A stretch of DNA of 64,000 nucleotides from Halalkalibacillus halophilus DSM 18494 (GTDB taxonomy: Bacteria > Bacillota > Bacilli > Bacillales > Alkalibacillaceae): positions 283,450 to 347,449 of the forward strand of contig NZ_KE383978.1 in the NCBI RefSeq assembly GCF_000423105.1, read 5' to 3'. Position 1 is the stretch's first letter; the number at the start of each line of letters is the position of its first letter. The notes beneath the pieces are model-generated. The model ran no database searches, was not told the DNA's origin, and saw only the letters and a list, made by a program, of their open reading frames with translations. Shown here piece after piece: positions 25,495 to 34,075 of this stretch. The position numbers and the translations under genes were made by a program.

Positions 25495-26340
25495 GTGCAA
25501 GAAAAGAAAAAGTTAATTATCCAAGCGAGTATTGAGTTGTTTGCAGAACGAGGTTTTCATGTAACGTCTGTGCAACAAATTGTAGATCGATCAAATGTAG
25601 CAAAAGGGTCTTTTTATAATTATTTTTCATCCAAAGACGAATTGATTCGTTCCATCTATGATTATTATTACGCTGAAATCGAATCGAAAATGTTGGAAGC
25701 AGCAGGCAAGTCGGATTCTGCGCATGATTCTTTAGAGAAACAATTGGACGTTTTTCTGAAATTTATTTTAGAAAACAAACCATTGATTAAAATGTTAATG
25801 AATGAACAGGTGCCATTAAGTAAAGACATGGAATCCTTCTTAGTGGAAATGAAACAACAAAATTATGAGTGGGTTCGCTCCAATTTACAGGCAATGTATG
25901 GGCAAGCAATTGAACCGTATTTGTTAGATATGGCTGTTATGTTTGACGGGATGCTTCATAGTTATTCTAACTGGATCATTGCCGATGAAGATTCAATCAA
26001 TATCGAGTATTTACCGAAATTTTTAGTCGGAAGGATCGAGCTCTTAGCTCAAAACATGATAACAAAAGAATTGGAACCGACTATTAAGCATGTACCAGAA
26101 TTTTTACAAGAAGAAGAGTTGTTACTTGGAAGGATGCGCCAAAAGACGCTTAGTAACATTACACGAGATCAGGAAAAAACGTTAGAAACGATTCGGATTT
26201 TAGAAATAGAACTGCAAAAAGAGGAGCCACAAGCAATTATTATTAGCTCGTTGCTGCAGTCTTTGAATATACATTATGAGTTAAAAAAAGATTTAGAAAC
26301 CTTACAAAAAAAGCTTGAAGCGAAGGGATGGGCACTATGA
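25495..26340 (+). CDS. TetR-family regulator
   Basis: A 281-residue repressor. The N-terminal helix-turn-helix reads TSVQQIVDRSNVAKGSFYNYF (about residues 23-43), followed by a long helical ligand-binding part and an extra C-terminal coiled stretch that makes it longer than the usual 190-220 residues. The start is GTG behind GAGAAGGTGA. Its stop overlaps the ATG of the adaptor gene (ATGA), so it is translationally coupled to the efflux system and probably represses it from the operator at 25454. Confidence 0.9.
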   Translation: MQEKKKLIIQASIELFAERGFHVTSVQQIVDRSNVAKGSFYNYFSSKDELIRSIYDYYYAEIESKMLEAAGKSDSAHDSLEKQLDVFLKFILENKPLIKMLMNEQVPLSKDMESFLVEMKQQNYEWVRSNLQAMYGQAIEPYLLDMAVMFDGMLHSYSNWIIADEDSINIEYLPKFLVGRIELLAQNMITKELEPTIKHVPEFLQEEELLLGRMRQKTLSNITRDQEKTLETIRILEIELQKEEPQAIIISSLLQSLNIHYELKKDLETLQKKLEAKGWAL

Positions 26341-27215
26341 AAAAGTGGATGATCATATTATTAATCGCAGCAATGACACTACTTGCGGCTTGCAATGATG
26401 ACGGAGAATCAGAAGACGAAGAAACACAAGAAACGGAAGCTCCTGTTGAAGTTACAGAGTTAGAGGTTCGTGACTTCACAACCGAGAAATCTTTCCGAGC
26501 ACGTACAATGCCAAGTGATGAGATGCCGGTAATCGCAGAAGCTCCAGGTGAAGTAGATTTACTAAATGTAGAACAAGGGGACCGCGTGGAAGAAGGCGAT
26601 GTATTAGCTGAAATTTCTTCTCCACAAGCTGGGACTTATGAGCTTGAAGCGGATATGAACGGCATGATTCAACAGTTAAATATGAACGAAGGCCGCGCAA
26701 TTACAAATGAAGAACCAGCGGCGATTATTGTAAGTGATGATCCACTGGAAGTTAGTTTTTCTGTAAGTGCAACGGACCGTGAGAAAATGAGTGTCGACGA
26801 CGAGGTTCTTGTCACGATCTCTCAATTAGATACAGAAACAGAAGCGATCATTACCTATGTGGCAGGGTCAGCTGGGGAGAATGGCTTGTTCGATATCGAA
26901 GCAGAAATCGAACAACAAGATGAAACAATTCCTGTTGGCGTTACTGCTCAAGTTTATTTAGAAGAAGTAGTGGAGGCGGATGCGTTTATCGTGCCAACAG
27001 AAGCCATTGTTGAGCGTGGTACAGAGCGAGCAATCTTCACTGTTGTAGAGGGAGAAGCAGTTCGCGTTGAAATTGAAGTCGTTTCCATGCAGTCTGAAGA
27101 AAGTGCAATCACTTTCGCAGGAGACGAGGAACTGTCTGAAGGAGATCCAATCGTGATTCGCGGGCAATTAACAATGTCTGATGGTCAACCGGTTCGAGTT
27201 ATGGAGGAGGAGTAA
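26337..27215 (+). CDS. RND efflux adaptor (membrane-fusion lipoprotein)
   Basis: A 292-residue membrane-fusion protein. The lipobox TLLAAC places lipidated Cys19 after a short signal peptide, followed by an acidic linker. The biotinyl-lipoyl-like halves (EAPGEVDLLNVEQGDRVEEG and DMNGMIQQLNMNEGRAI) and the beta-barrel part are recognisable; the long coiled-coil hairpin of Gram-negative adaptors is absent, as expected without an outer membrane. The start overlaps the preceding stop. It should link the RND pump encoded three bases downstream to the wall side. Confidence 0.88.
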   Translation: MKKWMIILLIAAMTLLAACNDDGESEDEETQETEAPVEVTELEVRDFTTEKSFRARTMPSDEMPVIAEAPGEVDLLNVEQGDRVEEGDVLAEISSPQAGTYELEADMNGMIQQLNMNEGRAITNEEPAAIIVSDDPLEVSFSVSATDREKMSVDDEVLVTISQLDTETEAIITYVAGSAGENGLFDIEAEIEQQDETIPVGVTAQVYLEEVVEADAFIVPTEAIVERGTERAIFTVVEGEAVRVEIEVVSMQSEESAITFAGDEELSEGDPIVIRGQLTMSDGQPVRVMEEE

Positions 27216-27218
27216 TAT

Positions 27219-30200
27219 ATGCGTATAGTAAACACATCCATCAAACGTCCGGTTGGCGTAGTGATGATTGTCCTTGCTATTTTAGCAATGGGCTTCATTT
27301 CCTTTCGTAGTTTATCGGTCGATTTGTATCCAGATATAGATTTACCAATTGCAGTTGTTGCTACGAATTATGACGGAGCAGCACCGCAAGAAGTGGAAGA
27401 ACTCGTTTCACGGCCGATCGAACAGTCGGTCAGTACCATTGAAGGTGTAGAAATGGTTCAAACGCAGTCCCAGCCAGGAAGCTCATTAGTTATTATGATG
27501 TTCTCCACCGGGACGAATTTAGATAATGCCTTATTAAATGTGCGAGAGTCGATTGACCAAGTGTCTGCGGCCCTTCCAAGCGGGGCACAGAGTCCTAGTG
27601 TTTTACGTTTTGACCCACAGCAACTACCAGTGATGTGGGTAGGTTTAACAGGCGATAACCAGTCTGATCTACAAAATTTAGCTGAGGAAGAAATCGTTCC
27701 AATGTTTGAACGTCAAGCAGGGGTTGGTTCGATTCAGATTGAAGGTGGCACCTCAGAAGAAGTGACGGTTGAGCTTGATCAAGATCGACTCAATCAATAC
27801 GGACTCACCTCGCAACAACTGATGCAGGGGATTAGTAGTGCCAATCAGTCCAGTTCGGTTGGTGTGATCGAACGAGGGACGCAGGAATTACAGCTTCGTG
27901 TCCCGGGGGAATATGAATCAATCGAAGAGATCCGCTCGACATTGATTCAAACACCAACCGATGAATTCATTCGTTTAGAAGACGTTGCGACCGTTGAACG
28001 TGAAACAGTGGATTCTAACAACTTAGCACTCGTAAATGGCCAAGAAGCGGTCGTCATGAGTGTGTTAAAACAAACCGACGCGAATACCGTTGCGGTTGCA
28101 GATGAAATATTCGGAGCAATGGATGATGTGCGCGGAGATTTACCAGAAGCGGTTGAAATTCAAACCGTATTCGATACGTCAGAATTCATTCGAATGTCGA
28201 TTGACTCAGTCGTTCAAAATATCTTAATTGGTGGAGCGTTTGCCGTACTTGTACTTCTTTTATTTCTAAAAAGTATTCGTGCGACATTGGTTATCGGATT
28301 ATCGATTCCAATCGCTGTCATTACTGCGTTTACCTTAATGTACTTTACTGGAGAAACGGTCAACTTGCTGACCATGGGTGGACTCGCGCTCGGAATCGGG
28401 ATGATGGTCGACTCCTCAATTGTCATACTGGAGCACATCGTCACCTACAGGGAGCGGGGATATTCGATTAAAGAAGCGGCCCGGCGAGGTGCGTCAGAGA
28501 TTGCACCAGCCGTCATTGCCTCTACGACAACAACCTTGGTAGTTTTCTTACCAATCGTGTTCGTAGATGGCATTGCATCAGAAATTTTCACGCCGCTCGC
28601 CTTAACGGTTATGTTTGCTTTAATCGCATCCTTACTTGCCTCGGTCACCTTAGTACCGATGCTTTCATCCAAATTACTGACGAAAGCAGTGCAAGACAAG
28701 GGCCGTCGCTATTGGTTTGATCGCTTCTTAAACAAAGTAATCTCTGGATATCATGTAGTGTTACGTCGCGTGCTTAAATTTAGAAAAACGACGATTCTCG
28801 GAGTACTCGCGATCATTGTCGGAAGTTTATTCTTAGTGCCACAGCTTGGTGCAGCATTTATACCAGAAGCGGACCAAGGACAAATTGAAATAACACTAGA
28901 AACACCATCCGGAACGAATTTGGATGCTACTTCAAATATTGCAGAACAAATTAATGAAGCAATTGAAGAAGATGACGATATTGTCGAATCAAATTATGTT
29001 TCTGTCGGCGGTGGAGGTGGCTTCGATTTCGGAGGCACAGCGAACACCGGGAACTTTATGATCCAACTCGTTCCAAGTAGTGAACGAGAGCGAACAACAG
29101 AACAAGTAATGGAAGATTGGGATGAACGCGTCCAAGACATTGCTGGGGCAGAAATCGTGGTCCGCGCAATGGGTGCAAATATTAGTGCAGGCGACCCAAT
29201 CCAGATCGAGATAACAGGTTCAGACAATGATTCGTTAAATGAAATTGCAGAACAATTTAGAGATATCATCGAAAACGTAGACGGTGTCTATAACCCAAGC
29301 ACCTCTGCAGAAGATGGACGTCCAGAGATGGAAATTGTCGTCGATCGAGATGTCGCTAGTGAGTACGGTTTAACGTATGAAACCATCATGGGACAACTGC
29401 AAATGCAGCTAGTCGGTCAAGTCGCTACTCAATTTAGATCAAGTGGTGAGGAATTGGATGTCCGCATTCAACTTCCAGAAGACGAACGTTCCACAATCGA
29501 AGATATTGAAAACTTGAAAATCATGTCTCAACAAGGAGACACAGTTGCCTTAACGGATGTTGCTGAACTAGTTCAAGTCGAAGGACCAGTAACGTTAACG
29601 CGTCAAAATCAACAGCGAACCGTTACAGTAACGAGTGAAATTGTCGGGCGTGATCTAGGTAGTGTAAGTGGAGACATTGAATCTGCACTCGCGTCAGTCG
29701 ATATGCCAGACGGTTACGAATGGTCGATGGGTGGCGAAGCAGAGGACATGGCAGAAGCATTTGAAGACTTAGCAATCGCGTTATTATTCTCGATTTTCCT
29801 AGTCTATGCTGTCATGGCCGTGCAGTTTGAAAACTTCCTGCACCCATTTGTTATCATGTTCAGCTTACCAGCTACGATCGTCGGAGTAATCTTAGGTCTA
29901 TTCGTGACTGGCTTGCCATTTAGTATCCCAGCCTTTATCGGGATTATCATGCTCGCCGGGATCGTGGTCAACAATGCTATTGTGCTCGTTGACTACATTA
30001 ACATCCTTCGCAGAAAAGGCGCAGAACGATTTGAAGCGATCATGGAAGCAGGAGCAACACGTCTTCGCCCAATTTTAATGACATCCTTAACAACGATGCT
30101 CGGAATGATCCCATTATCCATGGGACTAGGCGAAGGTGGAGAAGCACAACAACCATTAGCAGTCGTAATCATCTTCGGACTACTCGTATCGATGATCTTT

Positions 30201-30293
30201 ACCCTGTTACTCATTCCAGTTGTCTACACCCTGTTTGATGACTTAAGCTACAAATTTATTAATCGAAAAAAGAAACGAAAAGCAAAAGCATAA
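27219..30293 (+). CDS. RND-family efflux transporter (SwrC/AcrB-like)
   Basis: A 1024-residue proton-driven exporter with the duplicated RND layout: TM1 near residues 13-30, a large extracellular loop, six more helices from about 330, then the repeat with a second loop and helices from about 845. FERQAGVGSIQIEGG and FIPEADQGQIEITLETP are typical porter-domain motifs. In TM4 the proton-relay pair reads Asp398-Ser399 (MMVDSSIV), so only one of the two aspartates of AcrB is kept. GGAGGAG precedes the ATG. In Bacillus the relative SwrC exports surfactin; the substrate here is unknown. Confidence 0.92.
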   Translation: MRIVNTSIKRPVGVVMIVLAILAMGFISFRSLSVDLYPDIDLPIAVVATNYDGAAPQEVEELVSRPIEQSVSTIEGVEMVQTQSQPGSSLVIMMFSTGTNLDNALLNVRESIDQVSAALPSGAQSPSVLRFDPQQLPVMWVGLTGDNQSDLQNLAEEEIVPMFERQAGVGSIQIEGGTSEEVTVELDQDRLNQYGLTSQQLMQGISSANQSSSVGVIERGTQELQLRVPGEYESIEEIRSTLIQTPTDEFIRLEDVATVERETVDSNNLALVNGQEAVVMSVLKQTDANTVAVADEIFGAMDDVRGDLPEAVEIQTVFDTSEFIRMSIDSVVQNILIGGAFAVLVLLLFLKSIRATLVIGLSIPIAVITAFTLMYFTGETVNLLTMGGLALGIGMMVDSSIVILEHIVTYRERGYSIKEAARRGASEIAPAVIASTTTTLVVFLPIVFVDGIASEIFTPLALTVMFALIASLLASVTLVPMLSSKLLTKAVQDKGRRYWFDRFLNKVISGYHVVLRRVLKFRKTTILGVLAIIVGSLFLVPQLGAAFIPEADQGQIEITLETPSGTNLDATSNIAEQINEAIEEDDDIVESNYVSVGGGGGFDFGGTANTGNFMIQLVPSSERERTTEQVMEDWDERVQDIAGAEIVVRAMGANISAGDPIQIEITGSDNDSLNEIAEQFRDIIENVDGVYNPSTSAEDGRPEMEIVVDRDVASEYGLTYETIMGQLQMQLVGQVATQFRSSGEELDVRIQLPEDERSTIEDIENLKIMSQQGDTVALTDVAELVQVEGPVTLTRQNQQRTVTVTSEIVGRDLGSVSGDIESALASVDMPDGYEWSMGGEAEDMAEAFEDLAIALLFSIFLVYAVMAVQFENFLHPFVIMFSLPATIVGVILGLFVTGLPFSIPAFIGIIMLAGIVVNNAIVLVDYINILRRKGAERFEAIMEAGATRLRPILMTSLTTMLGMIPLSMGLGEGGEAQQPLAVVIIFGLLVSMIFTLLLIPVVYTLFDDLSYKFINRKKKRKAKA

Positions 30294-30299
30294 ATAGAT

Positions 30300-30345
30300 A
30301 AAAAAACGTCCTGGTGCAATTTAGTTTGCGCCAGGACGTCTTTAT
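30300..30345. terminator. Bidirectional terminator between the RND gene and the CapA-like gene
   Basis: The stem ACGTCCTGGTGC/GCGCCAGGACGT with a ten-base loop is flanked by A residues on the left and a T-rich stretch on the right, so it can serve both converging transcripts. Confidence 0.8.
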
Positions 30346-30361
30346 ATGGAAAATTTTAATG

Positions 30362-31672
30362 TTATTCATCCATTCGTGAGCGTGTCTCTTGATACGATTC
30401 TTCCAGTCTTTCTTGAATATCTTCTGGTAAATCATCATCTTCTAGGTGATCCTCAATAGGAAGCACCCGGTAGCGATAGCGATTTTCTCCATCTTCTTGG
30501 AATCTATAAACCCACGTAGGAACATACTCAACTTCTTCAATGGAAGTATCTCCGGTTTCTTCATCTTTCACAACATCCAGATTGACGATGACGCCATCTT
30601 CCGTTGGTTGATATTCATCACCGAGCGTCTCTACACGCTGGTTCGAAACAAAGTTACCCATAGAGTACGCTACAAATGTTTCCTGTTCGTCCCCCTCAAT
30701 AAAATCCGATCGCTGGATGACATGCGGATGGCTTCCTAAAATAACATCCACACCTTCTTGAGCCATCATTTCAGCAACTCGAGTTTGAAGTTCTTTCGGT
30801 TCGCGTTCATACTCCGTTCCCCAGTGCATATAAGCAAGAATTAAATCAGGTTCATATTCTTTCGCTTCTTCAATATCGGATAAAATTTGTTGCTCATCAA
30901 TCAGGTTAAGCATCGTATTTAGCTCTTCATTACTGTACTGCGTTTCCACCTGATTCACCATTTCGGTATAAGACAAGATAGCAATATCAATTCCCTCTAC
31001 ATTTTTAATCGCAACACGTGTGCTCGGTTCAGAAGGATACGTGCCAATTGGTTCTAATCCTTTCTCCTGAATCACTTCATGCGTTCGGATCAATCCATCT
31101 CTACCAGTATCCAAACTATGATTATTAGAAGTAATTAATGTATCAAAACCAGCATAATCAAGCGCGTCGACAATCTCATCAGGAGAATTGAAAAATGGAT
31201 ACCCAACATAGTCGATCGAAGGACCTGCAAGTGTTGTTTCCAAATTAGCAATCGCTAAATCGGCATCTTGCATATAAGGTCTTATATCTTCAAAGAAAGG
31301 CTGGAAATCATACGAGTCTGATTCCGAATCATAGGCACTTTCAAGTTGCGTATCGTGAACCATGATATCTCCAACCGCGGTAATCCGTACACTTTCATCT
31401 TCCTCTTCAGAAGGTTCCTCATTTGATTCCGGTGACTCTTCTTCCTCTGAATCCTTATTGTCTTCCGGTTCTTCCTCAGAAGCATCCTCCTCATCTGGAT
31501 CATCAGAAGGTTCCTCTGACTCGGATGGAGCAGGATCAGTCGTCTCGTTTTCCTCATTTAAATAATCCGTTTGAACAAAGAACAATATAGCAATTACCGC
31601 TAAGAGCGAGGCAATGATGATTAAAGGGATCTTAAGTTGATTTGACTTTCTTCTTCTATTCCGCGACCTCAA
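30362..31672 (-). CDS. CapA-family (poly-gamma-glutamate capsule type) surface protein
   Basis: About 436 residues. After a basic cytoplasmic start comes one membrane anchor (about 14-36), then a 65-residue Glu/Asp/Ser/Pro linker, then a calcineurin-like CapA domain outside the membrane. Metal-site motifs are intact: VGDIMVHD, NLETTL, SNNHSLDTG, HWGTEY and GSHPHVIQ. CapA proteins take part in polyglutamate capsule export or anchoring. Two TTG codons are possible starts; the one at 31672 has GAGGAGG at a proper distance, while the one at 31678 is too close. It overlaps the carboxypeptidase gene upstream. Confidence 0.85.
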   Translation of the reverse strand: MRSRNRRRKSNQLKIPLIIIASLLAVIAILFFVQTDYLNEENETTDPAPSESEEPSDDPDEEDASEEEPEDNKDSEEEESPESNEEPSEEEDESVRITAVGDIMVHDTQLESAYDSESDSYDFQPFFEDIRPYMQDADLAIANLETTLAGPSIDYVGYPFFNSPDEIVDALDYAGFDTLITSNNHSLDTGRDGLIRTHEVIQEKGLEPIGTYPSEPSTRVAIKNVEGIDIAILSYTEMVNQVETQYSNEELNTMLNLIDEQQILSDIEEAKEYEPDLILAYMHWGTEYEREPKELQTRVAEMMAQEGVDVILGSHPHVIQRSDFIEGDEQETFVAYSMGNFVSNQRVETLGDEYQPTEDGVIVNLDVVKDEETGDTSIEEVEYVPTWVYRFQEDGENRYRYRVLPIEDHLEDDDLPEDIQERLEESYQETRSRMDE

Positions 31673-32516
31673 TATCAATGCCCTCCTCGATTAAAAATTC
31701 TTCGTACGTTAACCCACTTTCGTAGACGAGGGTGGCAATCTCCTCTCCTAAATAACGTAGATGCCAAGGCTCATAATTATACCCGGTAATATCTTGATCA
31801 CCCTCCGTATAACGGATGATGTACCCAAATTCATGTGCATTCTCTCGTACCCAAGTTCCTTCTTCCGTTTCACCAAAGTCCGCAGTAAGCTGATAATTCA
31901 CACTCTCACTCGTCACATCCATCGCAAGCCCCGTTTGATGCTCACTATGACCAGGCTGCGCACTATATTGCATCGCATGTTCCTCTCCGTTAGCTTCTAC
32001 AGAGTTAGTAAATAACTGTTCCTGCGTATGATAAGAACGATAACCCGACCTCGCATAAAGGATAATCCCTGACTCTTCCGCATCAGCAAACATTTCCGTT
32101 AGAGCATCATTCGCTTCTTCCCGTAACTGATTAATTTCAGGATTTTCAAGCACATTCGGAACATCAATTGTCACAAGATCCTCAGGCACATAATCCTCAT
32201 CTAAACTGTACTGCTTATTTACAAGCGCCGTAATGCTAGACTGATCTAGCAAATCCTCTTCATAACTTAATACCGGCTCGTCTTGGTCTTCCTCCTCCGT
32301 CGAAGCTTCCTCATTTTCATCAGTAGAATCGTTCTCCTCCGATTCCTCCTCTTCCTCACGATCCGACTCCGTTTCGTCACTCTCATTTTCCTCGGAATCC
32401 TCATTCTCCTCTTGAGCAGGTTCCTCACTTGCAGGCTCCTCCGAATCATTACAAGCAACGAAAAGAATCAAGGAAATCAACATGATTCCAATTAATATGT
32501 ACTTACTCCTCAACAT
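31656..32516 (-). CDS. D-alanyl-D-alanine carboxypeptidase (VanY type, M15B), lipoprotein
   Basis: A 286-residue lipoprotein. Lipobox LFVAC gives Cys22; an acidic linker of about 65 residues follows, then the zinc peptidase: SGYRSYHTQEQLF, PGHSEHQTGLAMDV (His and Asp ligands) and EPWHLRYLG (catalytic Glu-Trp-His). It should trim terminal D-Ala from peptidoglycan stems outside the membrane. It is the first gene of a two-gene minus-strand operon with the CapA-like protein, and both have the same style of acidic linker. Confidence 0.9.
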   Translation of the reverse strand: MLRSKYILIGIMLISLILFVACNDSEEPASEEPAQEENEDSEENESDETESDREEEEESEENDSTDENEEASTEEEDQDEPVLSYEEDLLDQSSITALVNKQYSLDEDYVPEDLVTIDVPNVLENPEINQLREEANDALTEMFADAEESGIILYARSGYRSYHTQEQLFTNSVEANGEEHAMQYSAQPGHSEHQTGLAMDVTSESVNYQLTADFGETEEGTWVRENAHEFGYIIRYTEGDQDITGYNYEPWHLRYLGEEIATLVYESGLTYEEFLIEEGIDIEVAE

Positions 32517-32723
32517 AATTATGTACCCCTTTAGCTAATTTTGGTATGTATTGAAAATGCTCACATCGGGCTTTTACAACATATTTCAACATTACCCCTA
32601 CTATATCAAATTCGTATGGTTTGATAAATAAGAATATAGTTCTGAGTGTGGTATTTTAAGTCAGACAACTATCGACACTTCATTGGTTCAATAGTAAACT
32701 ATCTCTAGAAGGAGGCTCGCGAC

Positions 32724-32867
32724 ATGGATAATCAAAAAAAGCTCCGCCTCGGATGTGCAATCTATCTTGGATTTGGCATACTGATCACAATCTTATACTT
32801 CGCATTCGGCAGTGGCGATCTATTTCGCAGTTACTTCGAATGGTCAGACATATTCGACCTCTTCTAA
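32724..32867 (+). CDS. Small membrane protein, 47 residues
   Basis: A short frame with a strong ribosome site (AGAAGGAGG seven bases before ATG). It encodes a basic start (MDNQKKLRLG), one hydrophobic helix (CAIYLGFGILITILYFAF) and a short aromatic tail ending in DLF. The open frame of the NERD gene overlaps it in another frame, but the NERD start lies beyond its stop. No family recognised. It is probably cotranscribed with the NERD gene 29 bases downstream. Confidence 0.6.
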   Translation: MDNQKKLRLGCAIYLGFGILITILYFAFGSGDLFRSYFEWSDIFDLF

Positions 32868-32896
32868 AAAATCCACTGAAAGAAGGCATACCTCAC

Positions 32897-33895
32897 ATGA
32901 CTTCCATCCCCCAACCGCTGCTCCAATACGCAGCACTCGAACGCAATCTCCAATGTACACACCCGCTATACGAAACAGTCACCAACCATTTATCAATGTA
33001 CCGGGCTGGCTACTTTGGAGAAAAATCGCTTGATTATTATTTGAGTTTCGACGATTTTCCGTATGAAAAAGTGGATAGCTGTCGACTTTACAATGGCCAA
33101 CATCATTTTCAAATGGATAAACTACTAATCTTTCCCCAGTTCATTCTACTAATTGAAATTAAAAACTACACCGATCAGATTACATTTGACCACGAATTTG
33201 GCACATTAATTCAAACCAAATCAGATGGAACGGAAAAACCCTACCAAGATCCACTCGCCCAAATTCAAAACCAAGAATATAATCTCCAAAACTGGCTGGA
33301 ACGTCGTATTCCAAATGTGCCCCCAATCGAAAAACTCATCGTGTTCGTTAACAAAAACGTGAACCTTAAACGAAGCGCAGCGTTGCGTTTGGACCCACGA
33401 ATTATTACAGGCTATCTCTTTCCAAGTCATTTACGTAAACTCCATTCAAAATACTCGGAACGTCCATCTATAATCGATCCTGAATATGTTTCTAATTTGC
33501 TAAAAAAGGAAAACCAGCCATTAAACATTCGTGCTCTTGATAGATTATCTATTTCTGAAAGCGAGCTATTTAAGGGGGTTAAATGCTTCATTTGTTTGAA
33601 AAACCTAATGAACTACTCAAAAGGAGTGTGGCGCTGCACAAACTGTTCCGGAAAAGGAAGAGAAAATCACATTGAGGCATTGAAAGATTATTTTTTATTA
33701 GTGGATAATACGATTACGAATGCTCAGGCTAGAAACTGGTTAGGGATTGATAGTTTTCATTCCGCTCGAAGAATACTGAATTCAGCAAATCTAACTAGAG
33801 AAGGAAACAGCTCGAGTACGAAATATCGTTCGAATTGGAACATTCAAGAGGACTACAAATACTTATTGGATAGAAGAAAACTAGATAATCAGTAG
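32897..33895 (+). CDS. NERD-domain protein with zinc ribbon
   Basis: A 332-residue protein. Residues 36-150 form a NERD (nuclease-related) domain: RAGYFGEKSLDYYLS, then VDSCRLYN, DKLLIFPQFILLIEIKNY and QIQNQEYNLQNWL, with the Asp...Glu-Ile-Lys catalytic pattern of restriction-like nucleases. Then comes a Cys4 zinc ribbon (CFICLKN...CTNC) and a C-terminal helix-turn-helix-like part (ITNAQARNWLGI). The ATG at 32897 follows AGAAGG and gives the standard NERD N-terminus. Its last codons and stop lie in the first unit of the 21-base repeat array that follows. Confidence 0.82.
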   Translation: MTSIPQPLLQYAALERNLQCTHPLYETVTNHLSMYRAGYFGEKSLDYYLSFDDFPYEKVDSCRLYNGQHHFQMDKLLIFPQFILLIEIKNYTDQITFDHEFGTLIQTKSDGTEKPYQDPLAQIQNQEYNLQNWLERRIPNVPPIEKLIVFVNKNVNLKRSAALRLDPRIITGYLFPSHLRKLHSKYSERPSIIDPEYVSNLLKKENQPLNIRALDRLSISESELFKGVKCFICLKNLMNYSKGVWRCTNCSGKGRENHIEALKDYFLLVDNTITNAQARNWLGIDSFHSARRILNSANLTREGNSSSTKYRSNWNIQEDYKYLLDRRKLDNQ

Positions 33896-34010
33896 AAGAT
33901 TCTCAATAATGAGTAGAACATTTCGAATAATGAGTAGAACGTCACTCATAATGAGTAAAACATTTTCAAAAACGAGTAGAACAAATCACATAATGAGTAG
34001 AACATCGAAA
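33885..34010. repeat. Phased array with exact 21-base period overlapping the NERD stop
   Basis: Six units start at 33885, 33906, 33927, 33948, 33969 and 33990, each exactly 21 bases, with the core ATAATGAGTAGAACA and a six-base variable tail. The first unit contains the final Asn-Gln codons and TAG stop of the NERD gene. It lies between two convergent genes. No encoded peptide is likely. Confidence 0.9.
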
Positions 34011-34029
34011 CGAACACCCCACCAAAAAC

Positions 34030-34062
34030 ACAAAAAAGAAGAAACTAGCGCGCTAGTTTCTC
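34030..34062 (-). terminator. Terminator of the minus-strand AMMECR1-like/toroid gene
   Basis: AGAAACTAGCG/CGCTAGTTTCT is a perfect 22-base palindrome; read on the minus strand it is followed by TCTTTTTTG. It begins about 15 bases after the stop of the gene at 34076. Confidence 0.8.
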
Positions 34063-34075
34063 CCACTTAACAAAA

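Noticed and set aside
31282..31557. Arg-rich open frame overlapping the CapA-like acidic linker
   Set aside because: It is the same GAA/GAG-rich DNA read in another frame; no ribosome site.
33885..34010. Possible CRISPR array or minisatellite coding region
   Set aside because: Core of 15 bases with six-base tails is too short for repeat-spacer units, and frames contain frequent stops.
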